Shown here: piece after piece, positions 10,130 through 21,819 of the stretch | Layout of the letters: each line of letters begins with the position of its first letter | Position numbering within the stretch: position 1 is the first letter of the stretch | Program-made: the position numbers and the translations under genes | Assembly: GCA_030765065.1 (NCBI GenBank) | Contig: CM060978.1 | Coordinates: 222,103,498 to 222,167,497, forward strand | Length of the DNA: 64,000 nucleotides | Reading direction: 5' to 3' | From: Deroplatys truncata | Lineage: Eukaryota > Arthropoda > Insecta > Mantodea > Mantidae | The notes under the pieces: generated by a model | The model's input: the letters and a program-made list of their open reading frames with translations, nothing else | What the model was told of the DNA's origin: nothing | Databases searched by the model: none

Positions 10130-12940
10130 TCCAATTTTACTCCTGGGTAAATTGCTTCTATTTCCGTAACTAATCATAACACTACGACAACAATTATTGT
10201 TATATCGAATTTCATGTTCCGCTATCACGTCCTGTCCTTCGAAATGGACATTCAATAGTGCACCTGTATACCGCTAACCAGGAAAAAATAAATATATACT
10301 TATAAGCTAACTTATCAAATGTATGATATTTTTACAGAATATCCTTGAAAATAATGCTAACAAGTTTGTAACATTTGAAGAAAATGAACATGTATGTCAG
10401 CAACATTGTGTAAGTTTTTTGTTTTGGTCTATTGTATGTTTAAATAAAAACAAAGATAATTTAGTTGCTAGTCTCATTTGTTAAATACTTAAATAGAATT
10501 TTTATTGAATTTGATTAAATTCACAAATAAAATTTCCATTTTCCCGTGTCAATAAGAACACCTAAATTGTTATACTTAACAGTCATAAAGAATTTTATTT
10601 TTACATTAAGTGTATAAAAGTAAACGTTTAAGCTAAAACATTTATTTTCTTATATCGTTTCATTCCAGTTGAAACAGAAGTGTTCCGGTTTTAACTGCTT
10701 TCATCAAACACTAAGCATTTTGCTAAAAGCACACGAAAGACATATTTTGGTAATTAAACACCCAGCAAAGTAAATATCGCTCCCATAAAGCACTAACCAA
10801 CTCGCGATGCCATTGGACAAAGAACGTGCATTCTACCCTGCGGGGGACCAGACCTTACTAGATGTCTCTGAATTTGAAATCGTATTTCTGCAAATATATA
10901 AAAAGGAGTTCATAAACGTTTTCAATGTAATTAAACTCTATCTCTGGTTTGAAGGTTGGCATATATAACCTCCTTCCTTGATAGTAAAATAAATTTATTT
11001 AAGCTTTATGGCTAGTAACTGCTCATGTAAGATATTTTTATCCATTCTGAAAACTCTGAGTCTCTTTTCCATCACATGATATTCATATTTCCTCCTAAAA
11101 TTAACACAAATGATAGAACTCCTACTTTAAATTTAAGAACACGGACGTCACAATCATTTAATTGAATAGACATCATTATTCACAAAATATTTTTTCAGGA
11201 TAATTTTGGCATGTGCTTAGTGTAAAACAAAAAACTTAGACCTAATCCGTATTATAATTAGAGACAGGCAAAATATTTAGCAAACTATTATTATATTTTT
11301 GCAAAACATATGAAGAAAAAATAAAAAATATTGTGAAATATATATTTTAGAACCAAAACAAAATATAATTTAAGGATTCCTAGAGCTTCACCTCACTAGT
11401 TTAAAAAATAGTCTTTGAAAATGGAATAAAAGAGCGTATAGATTTTAATAATTGTGACACCGTTGAACTCAGAATAAAAGTAAAATAGCTTACTGCTAGC
11501 TCTGTCCTTGCTTAATACTTATTAAAATATGCCACTAAAAGCATCGTCTCACGAACATTAAAACTCTTCAACAATAGAGGGCGTTTAATTTCGTACGTTA
11601 CTCACATAGAGGAAATTGTAAATTTTCTCAACTGTTCCTGACAGTTTTTCTACACGCGTTTCCCGGTAAGAGTGGCTTGAGTTTTCTAAATATATTTTAC
11701 AGAAAACTGCCCGAATATAATATATTGAATGCCTGGTTCGTTGCTAACGGAAATTGTTTTAAAAGCCAAAAATCGCAAATATTACAGAATTCGAAGGAAT
11801 ATAAATATTATCATAAAACATTAAGATTTAACCAAAATAATACAACACGCGAAATATTTTTCATGTGCATTGCATTCAACATACTGTAAAACGTAAAAAT
11901 ACTTGTTCACATAATGATAGCAAGGATGATTTAAAATAATATTTTGCCTGTCTCCAATTACAATCAAAAGGGACGCTTTGAAAAGAGCTAGCATAGGTAA
12001 AGCAATTCTTTTTTTGACTGACTGCTAAGCATTTCGGGGATAATCCCAACGGATTCATGTTTTACAGCATCAGAGGGAACATTCTGCGAAACTCAGTCGG
12101 CATCCAAAATAAAGGTCAGGTGTATCATTAGTATCGGAACGTTTCACATGCAGTCTATCTTACGTATAAAAATAATGAATTCGTCACGGGCTGGAAGGAG
12201 AAGCGCGTGCAGAAATGGCACCTTATTATTTACAACTGACATATCGTAGGAGGAAATATTGAGGATGATGCAGACGCAACTTTAGAACATTAATTGCAGC
12301 TTCTGTGTGTAAAATAATTTTCTGGCAACTTGAATCATAACACTCTCATCTCACATCTGATTTTATAAATATGTCAGGATGAAAGTTACCCATGTTCAAG
12401 TATTCTAAATATGTTACGCTGACGTTACGGCGGGATTTTCCTTTGAGCGTGCAGCCATGTCGAAAGCCAATGTATTACAGTCTGTACTTCGCAACTATTT
12501 ACACAGGCTTGCTTAGATTTTCTCATTACTTTTCTGAGTTCTTGGAAGCGTGTGACGGTAAAGGTTAAGGTCATGATATAAAACATTTTTAGCGTTATAA
12601 AAATGTTAATCTAAACACAATCCAAACGCGTTAAACTTGTTGTTTATTTATACAGAGTATAGCAAAAATATGTACCAAAGCCTCCCTCACTTCGTTTCAT
12701 ATTGTTATACAGGTCCCCTATACATCAGCCCTACTCACCTGCATAAAGCGCAAATCTGTTTTTGTGTAAAATGGCGATTCCCAACAATCAAATTACAAGT
12801 AGAAATCCAACTGGTAAAAACTTAATTGAAAATTGTAGTGGCTTATAATCATTCTTATTTACTAGCTTCATTGTTAGTATTTTCTTAGCAGCACTGTATT
12901 ATGTGGCAGTTTAATTGTGCCAGTCCATTGCGTTATTAGC
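10130..12940. other. Long AT-rich interval, no gene seen
   Basis: About 2.8 kb with only short open frames of low-complexity composition. No repeat family, tRNA or domain could be recognised. Confidence 0.5.
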
Positions 12941-12945
12941 AAAGA

Positions 12946-13400
12946 AAAAAAAATCTGATGTGTTGCACTCACATAACTTTTTCTACTCTTATACAAACTA
13001 TTTTTTTTAAAAAAAGTTTATTCTCCATCCACCTCATATTATTCGAGATATAAGTTTGCAGAAACGTATTGTTAATCAATTTTATAATCAATAATCTTCT
13101 GGTTAATTTTCTTGTAGATGCAAGGGGAATTGGTAGGCTTTAAGCGATAGTCAAATATTTTAAGAGCTGGTTGCTATGTGGAGCATTCCATTCTCTTTGC
13201 ATGTCCAGGACATAAAAAAACGAATAACGAATTCCCACTTGAGAAAAAGTATAAGCATTGTAAAATTCAAGCAAATGACAAGGAATATCTCGGAAATTGA
13301 CCACCCGACAAAAAATGTATATGATATAAACTGTATGTTTTAAGATATCTACATTTTTCACACAGTACGCTTTTGTCTATCTCTTACGGCTTATCAGTTA
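12946..13400 (-). repeat. R1 repeat, partial copy
   Basis: Starts with an A-run and TCTGATGTGTTGCACTCACAT, then TTTTTCTACTCTTATACAAAC. It continues in R1 order to CTTACGGCTTATCAGTTAT at about 13,400, where R2 copy 2 begins. The remaining half of R1, including the CA tract, does not reappear beyond R2, so the copy is truncated. Confidence 0.8.
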
Positions 13401-13406
13401 TATTTA

Positions 13407-14151
13407 GGTTTGCCTCGGCTGCGTCAGTATTAATTTGCAGAAACATGTATCTCTAAGCAGGGGGTGATGCGGCTAAAGAATGTAGGCTTACACAAATTAT
13501 AATTTTTACTTCACTCGTTTTATTACGCTTTGACACGATTAAATAACACTTCACTGATATAGAGAGCTCAGATTATTTTATTACTTGCACTTTTTAACAC
13601 GTAAACATTATAATATGCTCGCCGTAATGAATTTTATATGTCTCACATTGAATACGTGCCGAACGAAAGAACTGCTCAGGTACGTTGCCTTCTAGCGACT
13701 GGCGTTTACCGCTTAAATGTATAATTTTTTTTTTTTTCTATTTAACGTCTCTGATTGGCTAATTTTACTCCAATAGAATACTTTTATTTCACTTTCAGCT
13801 TTTATGATTGTTGATTGACTATTTATAAACTGTTTTAAATATTACATTATTGTTTCCAAGAATTACTAGTAGCATTATAAAACTTTATAATTCATCAAGG
13901 TTACCTCATTGTTACCTCACTGTTAGCAACTTTCGGCCTCTATTCTCACAGCTCCTACATTATTAAATTACCTAATACATTCACATAACATTATTATACA
14001 TGTACACAATAATATGAACATAATATAATGACTGTTACATACATTTTATATATTACATTAAACACAAATATTGCTTTTAGGTAGGCTGTTATTATTTTAT
14101 ATTATTATATAATTAGACTGAAATAATTTAAGTGTTAAAATTACTGCCTCA
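13407..14151 (-). repeat. R2 LTR-like repeat, copy 2
   Basis: Plus-strand reading runs from GTTTGCCTCGGCTGCGTCAG to TACTGCCTCA, the reverse complement of the copy at 4811. It is about 745 bp. The CCAAT/TATA-like and AATAAA-like blocks are present in reverse. It directly abuts the truncated R1 at 12,946-13,400. Confidence 0.65.
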
Positions 14152-14181
14152 ATAATCGTCATCATTTGAAGCTCAAGATTT

Positions 14182-14412
14182 GTGTTCCTCATCAGTCAAA
14201 CTTTGGTTCAGATAAGCACCATTTATATCACTGAAAGTTTGGCTCCCAACTCGCATTGTATTTCAGTATCAATTTTCAATCCAGACTATAAAGCCACAGA
14301 CACTGATCTAGCTTCAATTTTTGCTGAGAAATTGTTACTGAATTATCGAGTCGCTGTAGTACTTGCTTTCTATGAAGAAAAAATTAGCTTCTTTTTTGGG
14401 CAGTTCTTCTAG
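14182..14412 (+). CDS. Unidentified coding-like fragment
   Basis: An open stretch whose middle reads ATDTDLASIFAEKLLLNYRV and VAVVLAFYEEKIS, a hydrophobic/charged pattern more protein-like than its neighbours. Acceptor-like TTTGGTTCAG lies at about 14,202-14,211. From memory, the layout (an FAKNL-like helix followed by a hydrophobic strand and K-S) recalls proteasome assembly chaperone 3, but that resemblance is weak and unchecked. The last 11 codons (FFFGQFF) look non-coding. If real, it is one exon or a decayed gene copy. Confidence 0.22.
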   Translation: MFLISQTLVQISTIYITESLAPNSHCISVSIFNPDYKATDTDLASIFAEKLLLNYRVAVVLAFYEEKISFFFGQFF

Positions 14413-14485
14413 TCCTCTCAAAAATTTCGAAGGCAACGTATGACCTTTTTGTTCAGGGATTCTGAATTTCTCGTTCTTCATTATT

Positions 14486-15325
14486 CTTACTACTTTCTCT
14501 ACTACGAATAGTAAGTAGGGGAAGTATTGTATTCCACCCAAAAATTCGATACCGAGATTTCACCGAAAATACATGCTTTGAGACACCCTGAATCCAAAAA
14601 AAAGCATTTTTGGAAACATGTCCGTGTGTGTGTCGGTGTGTGTGTGTGTGTGTGTGAACAGCATAACTCAGAAACGAACAGTCGGATAAACACCAAACTT
14701 GGTATTTAGGTTCAGTATCTTCTAGAGATGCGACACGAAGGTTTTCAAGAAAATCCCCCCAACCCAGATTTCCCTTTACATGGAACATTTTTCGAAAATT
14801 TTAATTTTCTCAAAAATGCCGCTAACGATGTTGATTAAAATATCATATATTTAAGATATTTTCATGACAAATGAAATTTGTATCTCGAATTCTGGGAATG
14901 TCTCCAAAAGTATTCTTCATTGTGAACGACTTTTGCATAACTGGTAAACCATAAGAGATAAGACAAAATTTTACTACACAAAGAATGTAGTTCGCGTTAA
15001 AATACACAATTTATGTCATATACATTTTTTTTTGAGTGAACCATTTTCATATTGCTTGTTATTCCCTTAAATTTTCCAATTCTTATACTTTTTGTCAAAT
15101 TCGTTATTCTATTTTTGTCCTGGTAATGCAAAGAGAATGGAATACTCCACATAGCAACCACCTCTTAATATATTTGACTATAGTTTAAAGCCTACCAATT
15201 CCCCTTGCATGTACAAGAAAATTAGCAATAAGATTAACATCTCGATAACTCAATTAACATGAAGCATAGTTTGTACAAGAGTAGAGAAAGTCATGTGAGT
15301 GTAACACAACAGATTTTTTTTACAA
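14486..15325 (+). repeat. R1 repeat, near-full copy
   Basis: Begins TACTTTCTCTACTACGAATAG and has the TTCGATACCGAGATTTCACC block. It carries a TG tract at about 14,620-14,656 and CAGCATAACTCAGAAACGAA. It ends GAGTAGAGAAAGTCATGTGA plus ACAACAGATTTTTTTT. No coding capacity; frames over it are repeat-derived. Confidence 0.9.
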
Positions 15326-15329
15326 CACA

Positions 15330-16140
15330 CTACTCATTAAAATTACTTTCTTTGAAATGAATTCTACATATACTAACATTTTGTTTGGCACAACGTATTA
15401 GCGTTTCATAGCAGCAACCCTTGGATTATCTCTATCCTGGAATGAGCAATAAGCAACATTTCTGTTTCGCCGTAATTATTTACACAGCTTAAGCACTGCA
15501 TGCAGGCATCCATGAACCTACACCTCACAGAACACTAGGAAAGGAAAAATATACAATCATAAAATAGCAGCAATTAAATGCATGCAAGTGGCAATGAGTA
15601 GCGTGTCGCAGTCCAGTTTATGGCGTCACCGCCAGGTGGGCATTAAACATAAAAGTGCTTCTAGAGTGAAAACGAGCAGCGATTTTCAACAGTATGCTCA
15701 GAATTATTTATATTTTATAATTAGAAGTCTAAAAATTTAGTCCAGCCCTTCTTTAAGGCTGGCCGCTAGGAGATCAAGAACGACACCATGTAGCAGACGG
15801 GTACGGACTAGCATCAGCCTAATGTCTTCCGTCTTCCCGGTTCTACAGTTTTTATATACATACGCCACAATTATAAACCCGCATTAGTTTCCTTGTTTGC
15901 CAACACCCTCATAGGAGGCTGTGCAAAGAATGGCTATTACCCGATGAGGAAAAATAATTGCTAACTCCGAGTGACTGCGTTACGTGGTCATATACAAATG
16001 TTTTATTTAAAATTTCAATACAGCAAAGATACTTATCTTGCTTTGGAATCGAGCAAGAAATACCGAAATTTAGTTATACATCCTTATGACGGCTATATCT
16101 GCAAAGCGAGGGGAGGGTTCACAGCTGTGGTACATCAAAT
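15330..16140. other. No gene seen
   Basis: Mixed-composition sequence with no recognised family or domain. Confidence 0.5.
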
Positions 16141-16461
16141 ACGTATAGGGGAAGGAGGGGCAAGTGAGTCAGGTAAGGCAAGAGCGTCACCTTCATTTTC
16201 TTCCACATAAGAGGGTACATAGAGGGTCATAAGGTACCCTCTATGACAGGTACCAATTTATTCTGAGTAGTAGTGACGGGGCAAGTGAGTCCACTAGAAT
16301 ACTGGGAGTGACGCACTTGCCCCACCATTCGTGTGTGCAAAACTACAAGTCTATATTTAATTTATTTAGAAGATTTAGTAACTACTGCCAGCTTTTGACA
16401 ATATAATAAAGAAGTTATGTCTATAGCATAGATTAATTACATTGAAACTCGTATTGCAGGT

Positions 16462-16651
16462 ATGGTCCGGAACTATAAAAGGAAAACTGATAGAGGGAAA
16501 GGGTGGATAGAAGATTGCATTAAACGAGATTAGATCTGGTTTAATACCAAGTTTCGAAGAGTGGTTAGCTGCATTAAGTGCATGGATGCATGAGGAATGC
16601 ACAGATAAGGAAACTGGCAGCAACAGTTTTGTATGTGATACCTGCCGTTAA
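16462..16651 (+). pseudogene. Pogo-type transposase remnant: N-terminus joined to C-terminus
   Basis: The ATG at 16,462 opens MVRNYKRKTDRGKG, the characteristic start of pogo/CENP-B-like transposases with their N-terminal helix-turn-helix. After a frameshift near 16,500 the frame reads FEEWLAALSAWMHEECTDK and ends FVCDTCR with a stop at 16,649. The tail resembles the PHD-like zinc-binding C-terminus (WxxHEEC...FVCDxC) found on some pogo-type transposases. The whole DDE catalytic domain between them is missing. The result is a deletion derivative that could only move if an intact relative supplied transposase. Confidence 0.65.
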
Positions 16652-17031
16652 AACAAGTTGTAGCAGTAATTTGTATCACAATAATGTAAATGCCAGAGTG
16701 ATTTTAGTGTAAATAAGCATTATTGTATGACATTGATTTGAGATGTTTGTTAATTATATGCATTGTTAGGAAATAAGTTTACACGACCTCACTGAAACTG
16801 ACAATAAGAGTGGATAACAATGAGCGAGGGGGTGAGTTGAATATTAATTAGAAGAGACAAACAAATGACGTCAGATTGGCGCGCTTTTCTTAGAAATAGC
16901 GGGAGTATTTTCCCTAGAGCATATGTTTTCGTAATTTTTGATTGGATATAAAAATAGACGCTAATGTTGGCGCGTTTTATTAACCAATAGCAGCTCGGTT
17001 ATAATCTTTAGGCATATCGGGGTGTGGGAGT

Positions 17032-17206
17032 ATAAAAAGCTAAAGTCAGAGGCAGATTTCGTCAGTCCAACAGAAGCATTCGTGAGTAATACGTTCATCA
17101 GTTCAACATAAGTATTCGTGAGTTATACGTCGCGTAGTTCAACGGAAGCATACATAAAGTACACGTTACGCAATTCTACAGAATCTCTCGCGTCTTAAAG
17201 TTTGTG
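17032..17206 (+). promoter_or_regulatory. TATA box followed by four ~36-bp tandem repeats
   Basis: GTATAAAAAG at about 17,030-17,040 precedes CGTCAGTCC, a start-site-like motif. Four successive units of about 36 bp follow at 17,063, 17,099, 17,135 and 17,171. Each begins (C/T)A(G/A)TTC-like and contains AACA-GAAGCATTCGTGAG-type sequence; unit 4 is the most diverged. The arrangement resembles the start of an LTR retroelement transcript or a stand-alone promoter lying within the pogo-like element. Function is unproven. Confidence 0.4.
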
Positions 17207-18119
17207 ATAAATGTGAAACACGCGAATTAATAATGGGCAGTAAATAAGTGATTATAGTGATATTAGAAAATATAACAGTTTCAGTTCGGCGTGTATCACG
17301 AGTCAATATGTGAACTTAATTAATTTGACGGTTATAAAAGTGTAAAAACAAATTCTTTTATCAGTGTTATCTGTGAGTAACAAATCCTTTCCGTTTACAC
17401 ACCCTGTTCAAGAGATTTGCTCGACCAAGAAACAATAGCTAGCCGGAGGACAAATAACCCAAAATTCAAACTATTAATATAATAACAGGCACCCAACGAT
17501 AGATAACAGGAAGTGACCGCGACAAATTGGCTTCCATACGTGGTGCAGATAAACATGAAGCATCTTCCAACTACAACTTCTAACAAACCATCTACTTCAA
17601 AGTGACTATTCTTTTATTTGTCTTTCTTTCCGTGGTTCATGCTATTTTATGCAATGTTTACCACTAATAACATCAGCAGTCTTGCGAAGTTAATCCAAGT
17701 GAATATCTACTGAGCTTAAGATGTGACAATAGCAGTTGAACTATGGACCTCAGTGAATATTTTATTTATAAGTGATCAGTACATGTTATATTTTATTGGA
17801 TTAGACTTGCCATGTGTTATAGCTTCAGAAAAAAATTAATTTTAAATAAAAGTCGTTGCATTTCTTTGCTAGAATTGTTTAACATGTTTAAAGACTCACA
17901 TGCCCCAAGGGATGTCTCACTTGCCCCACTCATTTCTAAGTTTATTTTTCTATTTTAGGAAATTGTAAACAAGAACAAAATATTTTAACATAGGTATTTA
18001 AGATGCTGAATGCATTAGCTGTAATTTAACGTATACCTAAAACTTAAACTTAAATACCATGTACATTAGAAAGAAAAAACGAAAGGTAGGACTCACTTGC
18101 TCCACCCTCCCCTATAACA

Positions 18120-19810
18120 TTTTTAAGATCGAGAAGACGGAGGAATCAGACAAAAGACTGACAGAAAACACCAGTTTATTGCAGTGGAGTCTAGTGCACG
18201 TTTTATATCGTGGAACACCACTTATAAAAATAACATTGCATAGCATCCATGAACATGAATTTATCACTCACGGCCGAAAAAGACACACACTTTTTTCGAA
18301 ACTTAGTAAAAAGTGATTTTATGTATTGGTGCTCAATAAACAGTTAAATGTTTCACTACACACTTAAAGTTTACCAAAACAGATAATAATTCAGGGTCCA
18401 CTTAAATGTTTCGTGCATTTCAGACGTTTGTTAATAGTTTCGCCACTCTTGTTCACAAACTGCATACAAAAACTATCAGCATAGATGTAAATATTTAGGA
18501 TGAAGCAACATATTCAAACAACATTACTGTCCGCGACGTCACTCTTTCTTGGTTGGGGCTTTTAAGTGAATTAAAAATATTAGTAAAATGCAACATTAAA
18601 GAAAGCGATAAACATTAACTTCGCTCTTTATAGATGAAATCCATTCTAGATCCTTCTCTCACAACCATTCAAATATACTCTTACGACAATGCTGGCTCTT
18701 TTTAAAACGAAACATTATAAAAGGATACGTTGGTTGAGTTGCCTTTATAGTGGATAAACTTCTAATAGGTTAGTGATGGGAAGCAACAACATTGACCTCA
18801 CGACAAATCGCTTAGGGAAGCTCCTCTTGCTGACGCTCCGATAGGGAAGACAGGCTCAGTATTCATGTACAAAGAGCGCCAAGGAAAATCTCACTGCACC
18901 TCGCGTCTATGTCACATTATTTATCGTTGTTCGTGGCCTTGTGAAGCCATGGCCATTTCATTGGTTGCTTTAGTCCACGGTGCAAGGATCCTTCTGTTAA
19001 ATAGTTACAGCAGTAGCCACAACAAAGGTTATAAAATGGCGTAGAAACGCAATATATGACTACGCTCTCGATCGTATTGAAGAAAAAGAGGTAGAGTGAG
19101 TGCATTCAGTTTGTCATACGGACCTCTTATCGTGATTGGTAGCTACTTTATCCTTTGAAAGGGTTAAAAGCTAAGGGGAAAACTTGATGTAGTATGTGTA
19201 GTGTGAGAAGATTTTCAGGGGATGCAAATTAAAGCTTGAATGGTAATCATTAAATACATAGCAAGGCAGAACTTTATAACAAAAAATAAACAGAGCTTAT
19301 CAATGCTTGTTGCTGCATATAAGGAAACATAGCTAAATAGTGAATGATGAAGCAGCATGTTTTCCCTATAATTCAAACTACAATTGGTTAACTTACCTTT
19401 ACTAACATATTGTTGATCATTGGAATACAACAGGATTATAGACAAAAATATAAGCCAATTCGATTGCCATAATATGTATATCATATTCAGTAAACCACCT
19501 ACATATACATATTTATCTCTAGTTTCTAAACATGATCAGTCAATTATAACAAAAGAGTAAATTGCATTTAGTAAACTAAGATCATCATTTGCGAATGTTT
19601 TACGGAGTGCCCACTTTCTGACGAGTATGTAGACCGTTTTTCCACTTCCCTGGAATATTTTTATCCAGTAGTTTACTATAAAAACACTTTTATGCACTGC
19701 CTTTGCAATTGCTGTAACAGTGCGACCAGCCCCCCCCCCACATACTCACGATGCGTCCACGAGTACAATTTTGCTAGTATACAATTAGAAGTGTAATTTC
19801 GCTAGTATAC
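18120..19810. other. No gene seen
   Basis: Mixed sequence. Short open frames, all without recognisable domains. Confidence 0.5.
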
Positions 19811-19813
19811 GGC

Positions 19814-20194
19814 ATGACAATACATGTTTTGGTTTCAATAACACCAGAAAAAGCACAGGCATCAACCTCCCCTCTTTTCCCTCTTATTGCTGTGTTATCA
19901 AGTCACCACTCTGTGATAGGTAAGGTGAAGAACACGCCTCAAAAGACACCAGAAAACCATACAAAATCCGCTGAAGATTTTCTTTTGCGCTCTATATACA
20001 AGCAAAATCCACAGATTCCGCATGTCTTTCTTAATGAACCCTCCCTGGGACAACCCTGTCATCCCTTGCGCATCACAACTCTTTTTAAAGTAAAACATTT
20101 TGCCCTGCTAAGCCTGGACACAAGGGGAATTTGGCCTGGCTCGTTCTCTTCAAACACACATACACACACGCACACAGTTGTCTGCATTTCCTGA
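19814..20194 (+). other. Open frame of 126 codons, probably not a gene
   Basis: A plus-strand frame running into a CA-repeat end (THTHTHT). A minus-strand frame over the same bases (19,898-20,098) is equally long for its position. No family is recognised. It directly adjoins the mitochondrial insert and may be part of a larger inserted block. Confidence 0.2.
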
Positions 20195-20199
20195 GAAAC

Positions 20200-20359
20200 T
20201 GTACTGCGGCCCTTTAAAATAATTTCAGAGGGCAGGTTAAACCTTGTTTTTAAATGAAAAACTTAACTTTAAGTTTAATCTGATAATTTCATTCTAGGTA
20301 CACCTTCCGGTACACCTACTTTGTTACGACTTATCTCATCTTAATAATGAGAGTGACGA
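20200..20359 (-). pseudogene. Nuclear mitochondrial insert: 12S rRNA 3' end plus 16S rRNA piece
   Basis: On the minus strand, 20,358-20,288 reads as the conserved 3' end of insect mitochondrial 12S rRNA, including AAGTCGTAACAAAGTAGGTG and TACCGGAAGGTGTACCTAGA. Then 20,287-20,244 holds a tRNA-Val-like AT-rich stretch. Then 20,243-20,200 reads AACCTGCCCTCTGAAATTAT and AAAGGGCCGCAGTA, a conserved internal block of 16S rRNA. In the mitochondrion the order is 12S, tRNA-Val, 16S, but the 16S block lies several hundred bases into the gene. The insert therefore has an internal deletion. It stops cleanly at GAGTGACG, just before the next conserved 12S block. It is a non-functional nuclear copy. Confidence 0.85.
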
Positions 20360-20374
20360 TATATATATATAGAA

Positions 20375-20414
<40 letters not shown>
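20360..20414 (+). repeat. (AT)n then (GA)n microsatellite
   Basis: A short AT run is followed by about 38 bases of AGAGAG at 20,377-20,414. It abuts the end of the mitochondrial insert. Confidence 0.95.
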
Positions 20415-20416
<2 letters not shown>

Positions 20417-20419
20417 GAC

Positions 20420-21220
20420 GGTTCATGTAGAAACTATTTAAAGGTATTTATTGTTCAAAATTAAAGGAGTAGTACGTACCTTTAGCGCGAGTCACCACTG
20501 GTTTATTGTAACTTCGTAATCCATTTATAAATGAAATACCTACATCACAATTGAATAAATGTGTTTTATTTTCTTTAGATTAATACGCAATTTACAATGT
20601 TATAGTCGCAACAATGAAAACATTCAAGTGATAAAAACAAAACTATGCATCTGGATATTATATTGACATAATTGGTTCATATTCAAGACATTTATGTACC
20701 GAATTTACTTATTTTATACATGTGCGTAATAGTCATACTGAGTACATAATAAAGCATAGTTGTACGTAGTTAAATTACTGTTGAATGATAGAACAATTCA
20801 CGCTGAAACGCAGTGGTAGCTATTCCGCCGTATTTCACTAGCACCACATGTTTACTGAAATATGTTCAGAGTAAATAGAAGAAGCAGTAATCTGTAAATG
20901 AAGCAGCTTACTAAAGATCAGAAAAGATGAAAGGAGTTTATCAAATGCAAGTGGAATAGCGTTTCCATTTGAATGAACGTTTGCACTAAATTAGGTCGTG
21001 ATTTCAGTCGGTTCGTTAACGATGCAGAGGTTCCCCACAAAAGAACTGTTATTACCGCTCGGGACCCAATCAACTAAATATTTATTCATCTAGAAATTGC
21101 AAAACCAAGTTCATATAAGGTGGTACAAAACTCAGCTTCCCAGTTGGAAATAAATGGAACTTATTTTTAGAAATCAAGCAACTTGCATGATATTTTCAGG
21201 CTTCTGTATGCTGTTAGTCC
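20420..21220. other. No gene seen
   Basis: AT-rich sequence with no supported feature. Confidence 0.5.
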
Positions 21221-21227
21221 TTATTTT

Positions 21228-21295
21228 TACCTTCTTTACTACTCACTTAAGGAAGAGGAAACATTGCATTTCTTACGTATAAGGTCTTGATATAA
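21228..21295 (+). repeat. Short R1-like fragment
   Basis: CTTCTTTACTACTCACTTAAGG..GGAAACATTGCATTTC resembles the R1 left end. The match is short and diverged. Confidence 0.3.
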
Positions 21296-21464
21296 TTTTT
21301 TGAATTTATTTATTTAAGGTCATTTCAACAGCTAGGTGACATCGCGACCGGAATAGAATAATAATAATAAAAATAACAATGCCACATATAACTAAATAAA
21401 TTAAGACACATGAATAGTACAATAAGGAAAAAAAGACGTCACATGCAAGACAAAGGAAATGCTA

Positions 21465-21815
21465 TAAAGTAACGAAACTAGCAATTGCAACATATGGAAG
21501 TGAAATTCTACAATGAATGCGACAGACAGGGAAAGAATAGAAATAGTAGAGATGAGATTTCTAAGAGCAGTAGCAGGATTTACCCTTTTAGACAAACAAA
21601 GAAATAAAGAAATTCGCAAACAGTTAAGCATGTACAACTCAAATGAAATATTCCACGAAAATAAAAATAACTGGTACCAGCATACATTATGGATGAAAAA
21701 GGAACGAATACCAGAACTTGTATTAAATTATATATCTAGAGAATACCGCCAACTAGGAAGACCAAAGACCCAGAACATAACGGAGTGATACGTTTAACTG
21801 AGGAGGGAACAGGTT
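21465..21815 (+). pseudogene. LINE (non-LTR retrotransposon) ORF2 C-terminal remnant
   Basis: Starting near 21,470 the translation reads LAIATYGSEILQ, a stop, then ERIEIVEMRFLRAVAGFTLL, DKQRNKEIRKQL and RIPELVLNYISREYRQLGRP. This is the standard tail downstream of the reverse transcriptase in RTE/Jockey-like elements of insects (LLYGSETW..EMRFLRRVAGYTLLD..GRPRKRW). One stop before MNATDRE and a degraded end after GRPK mark it as dead. An RT-domain fragment lies downstream at 22.2-22.5 kb, in the wrong order for one intact element. Confidence 0.8.
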
Positions 21816-21819
21816 GATA

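Larger units (their letters stand above)
16146..18114 (+). mobile_element. Pogo-like DNA transposon, internally deleted
   Basis: A 1969-bp element lies between TA dinucleotides at 16,144-16,145 and 18,115-18,116. Its inverted repeats are about 25 bp. The left end reads TAGGGGAAGGAGGGGCAAGT and the right end, reverse-complemented, TAGGGGAGGGTGGAGCAAGT; both continue GAGTC. Extra inner copies of the CACTTGCCCCAC motif lie near 16,275, 16,312 and 17,915, like subterminal transposase sites. The only coding remnant is a fused N- and C-terminal piece of a pogo-type transposase at 16,462-16,651. About 1.4 kb after that remnant is non-coding and includes a TATA-box-led tandem repeat block, perhaps a second insertion. 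Confidence 0.75.

Noticed and set aside
16217-16244. Short perfect hairpin (CATAGAGGGT / ACCCTCTATG)
   Set aside because: A 10-bp stem near a transposon end is common and has no further support as a regulatory element.
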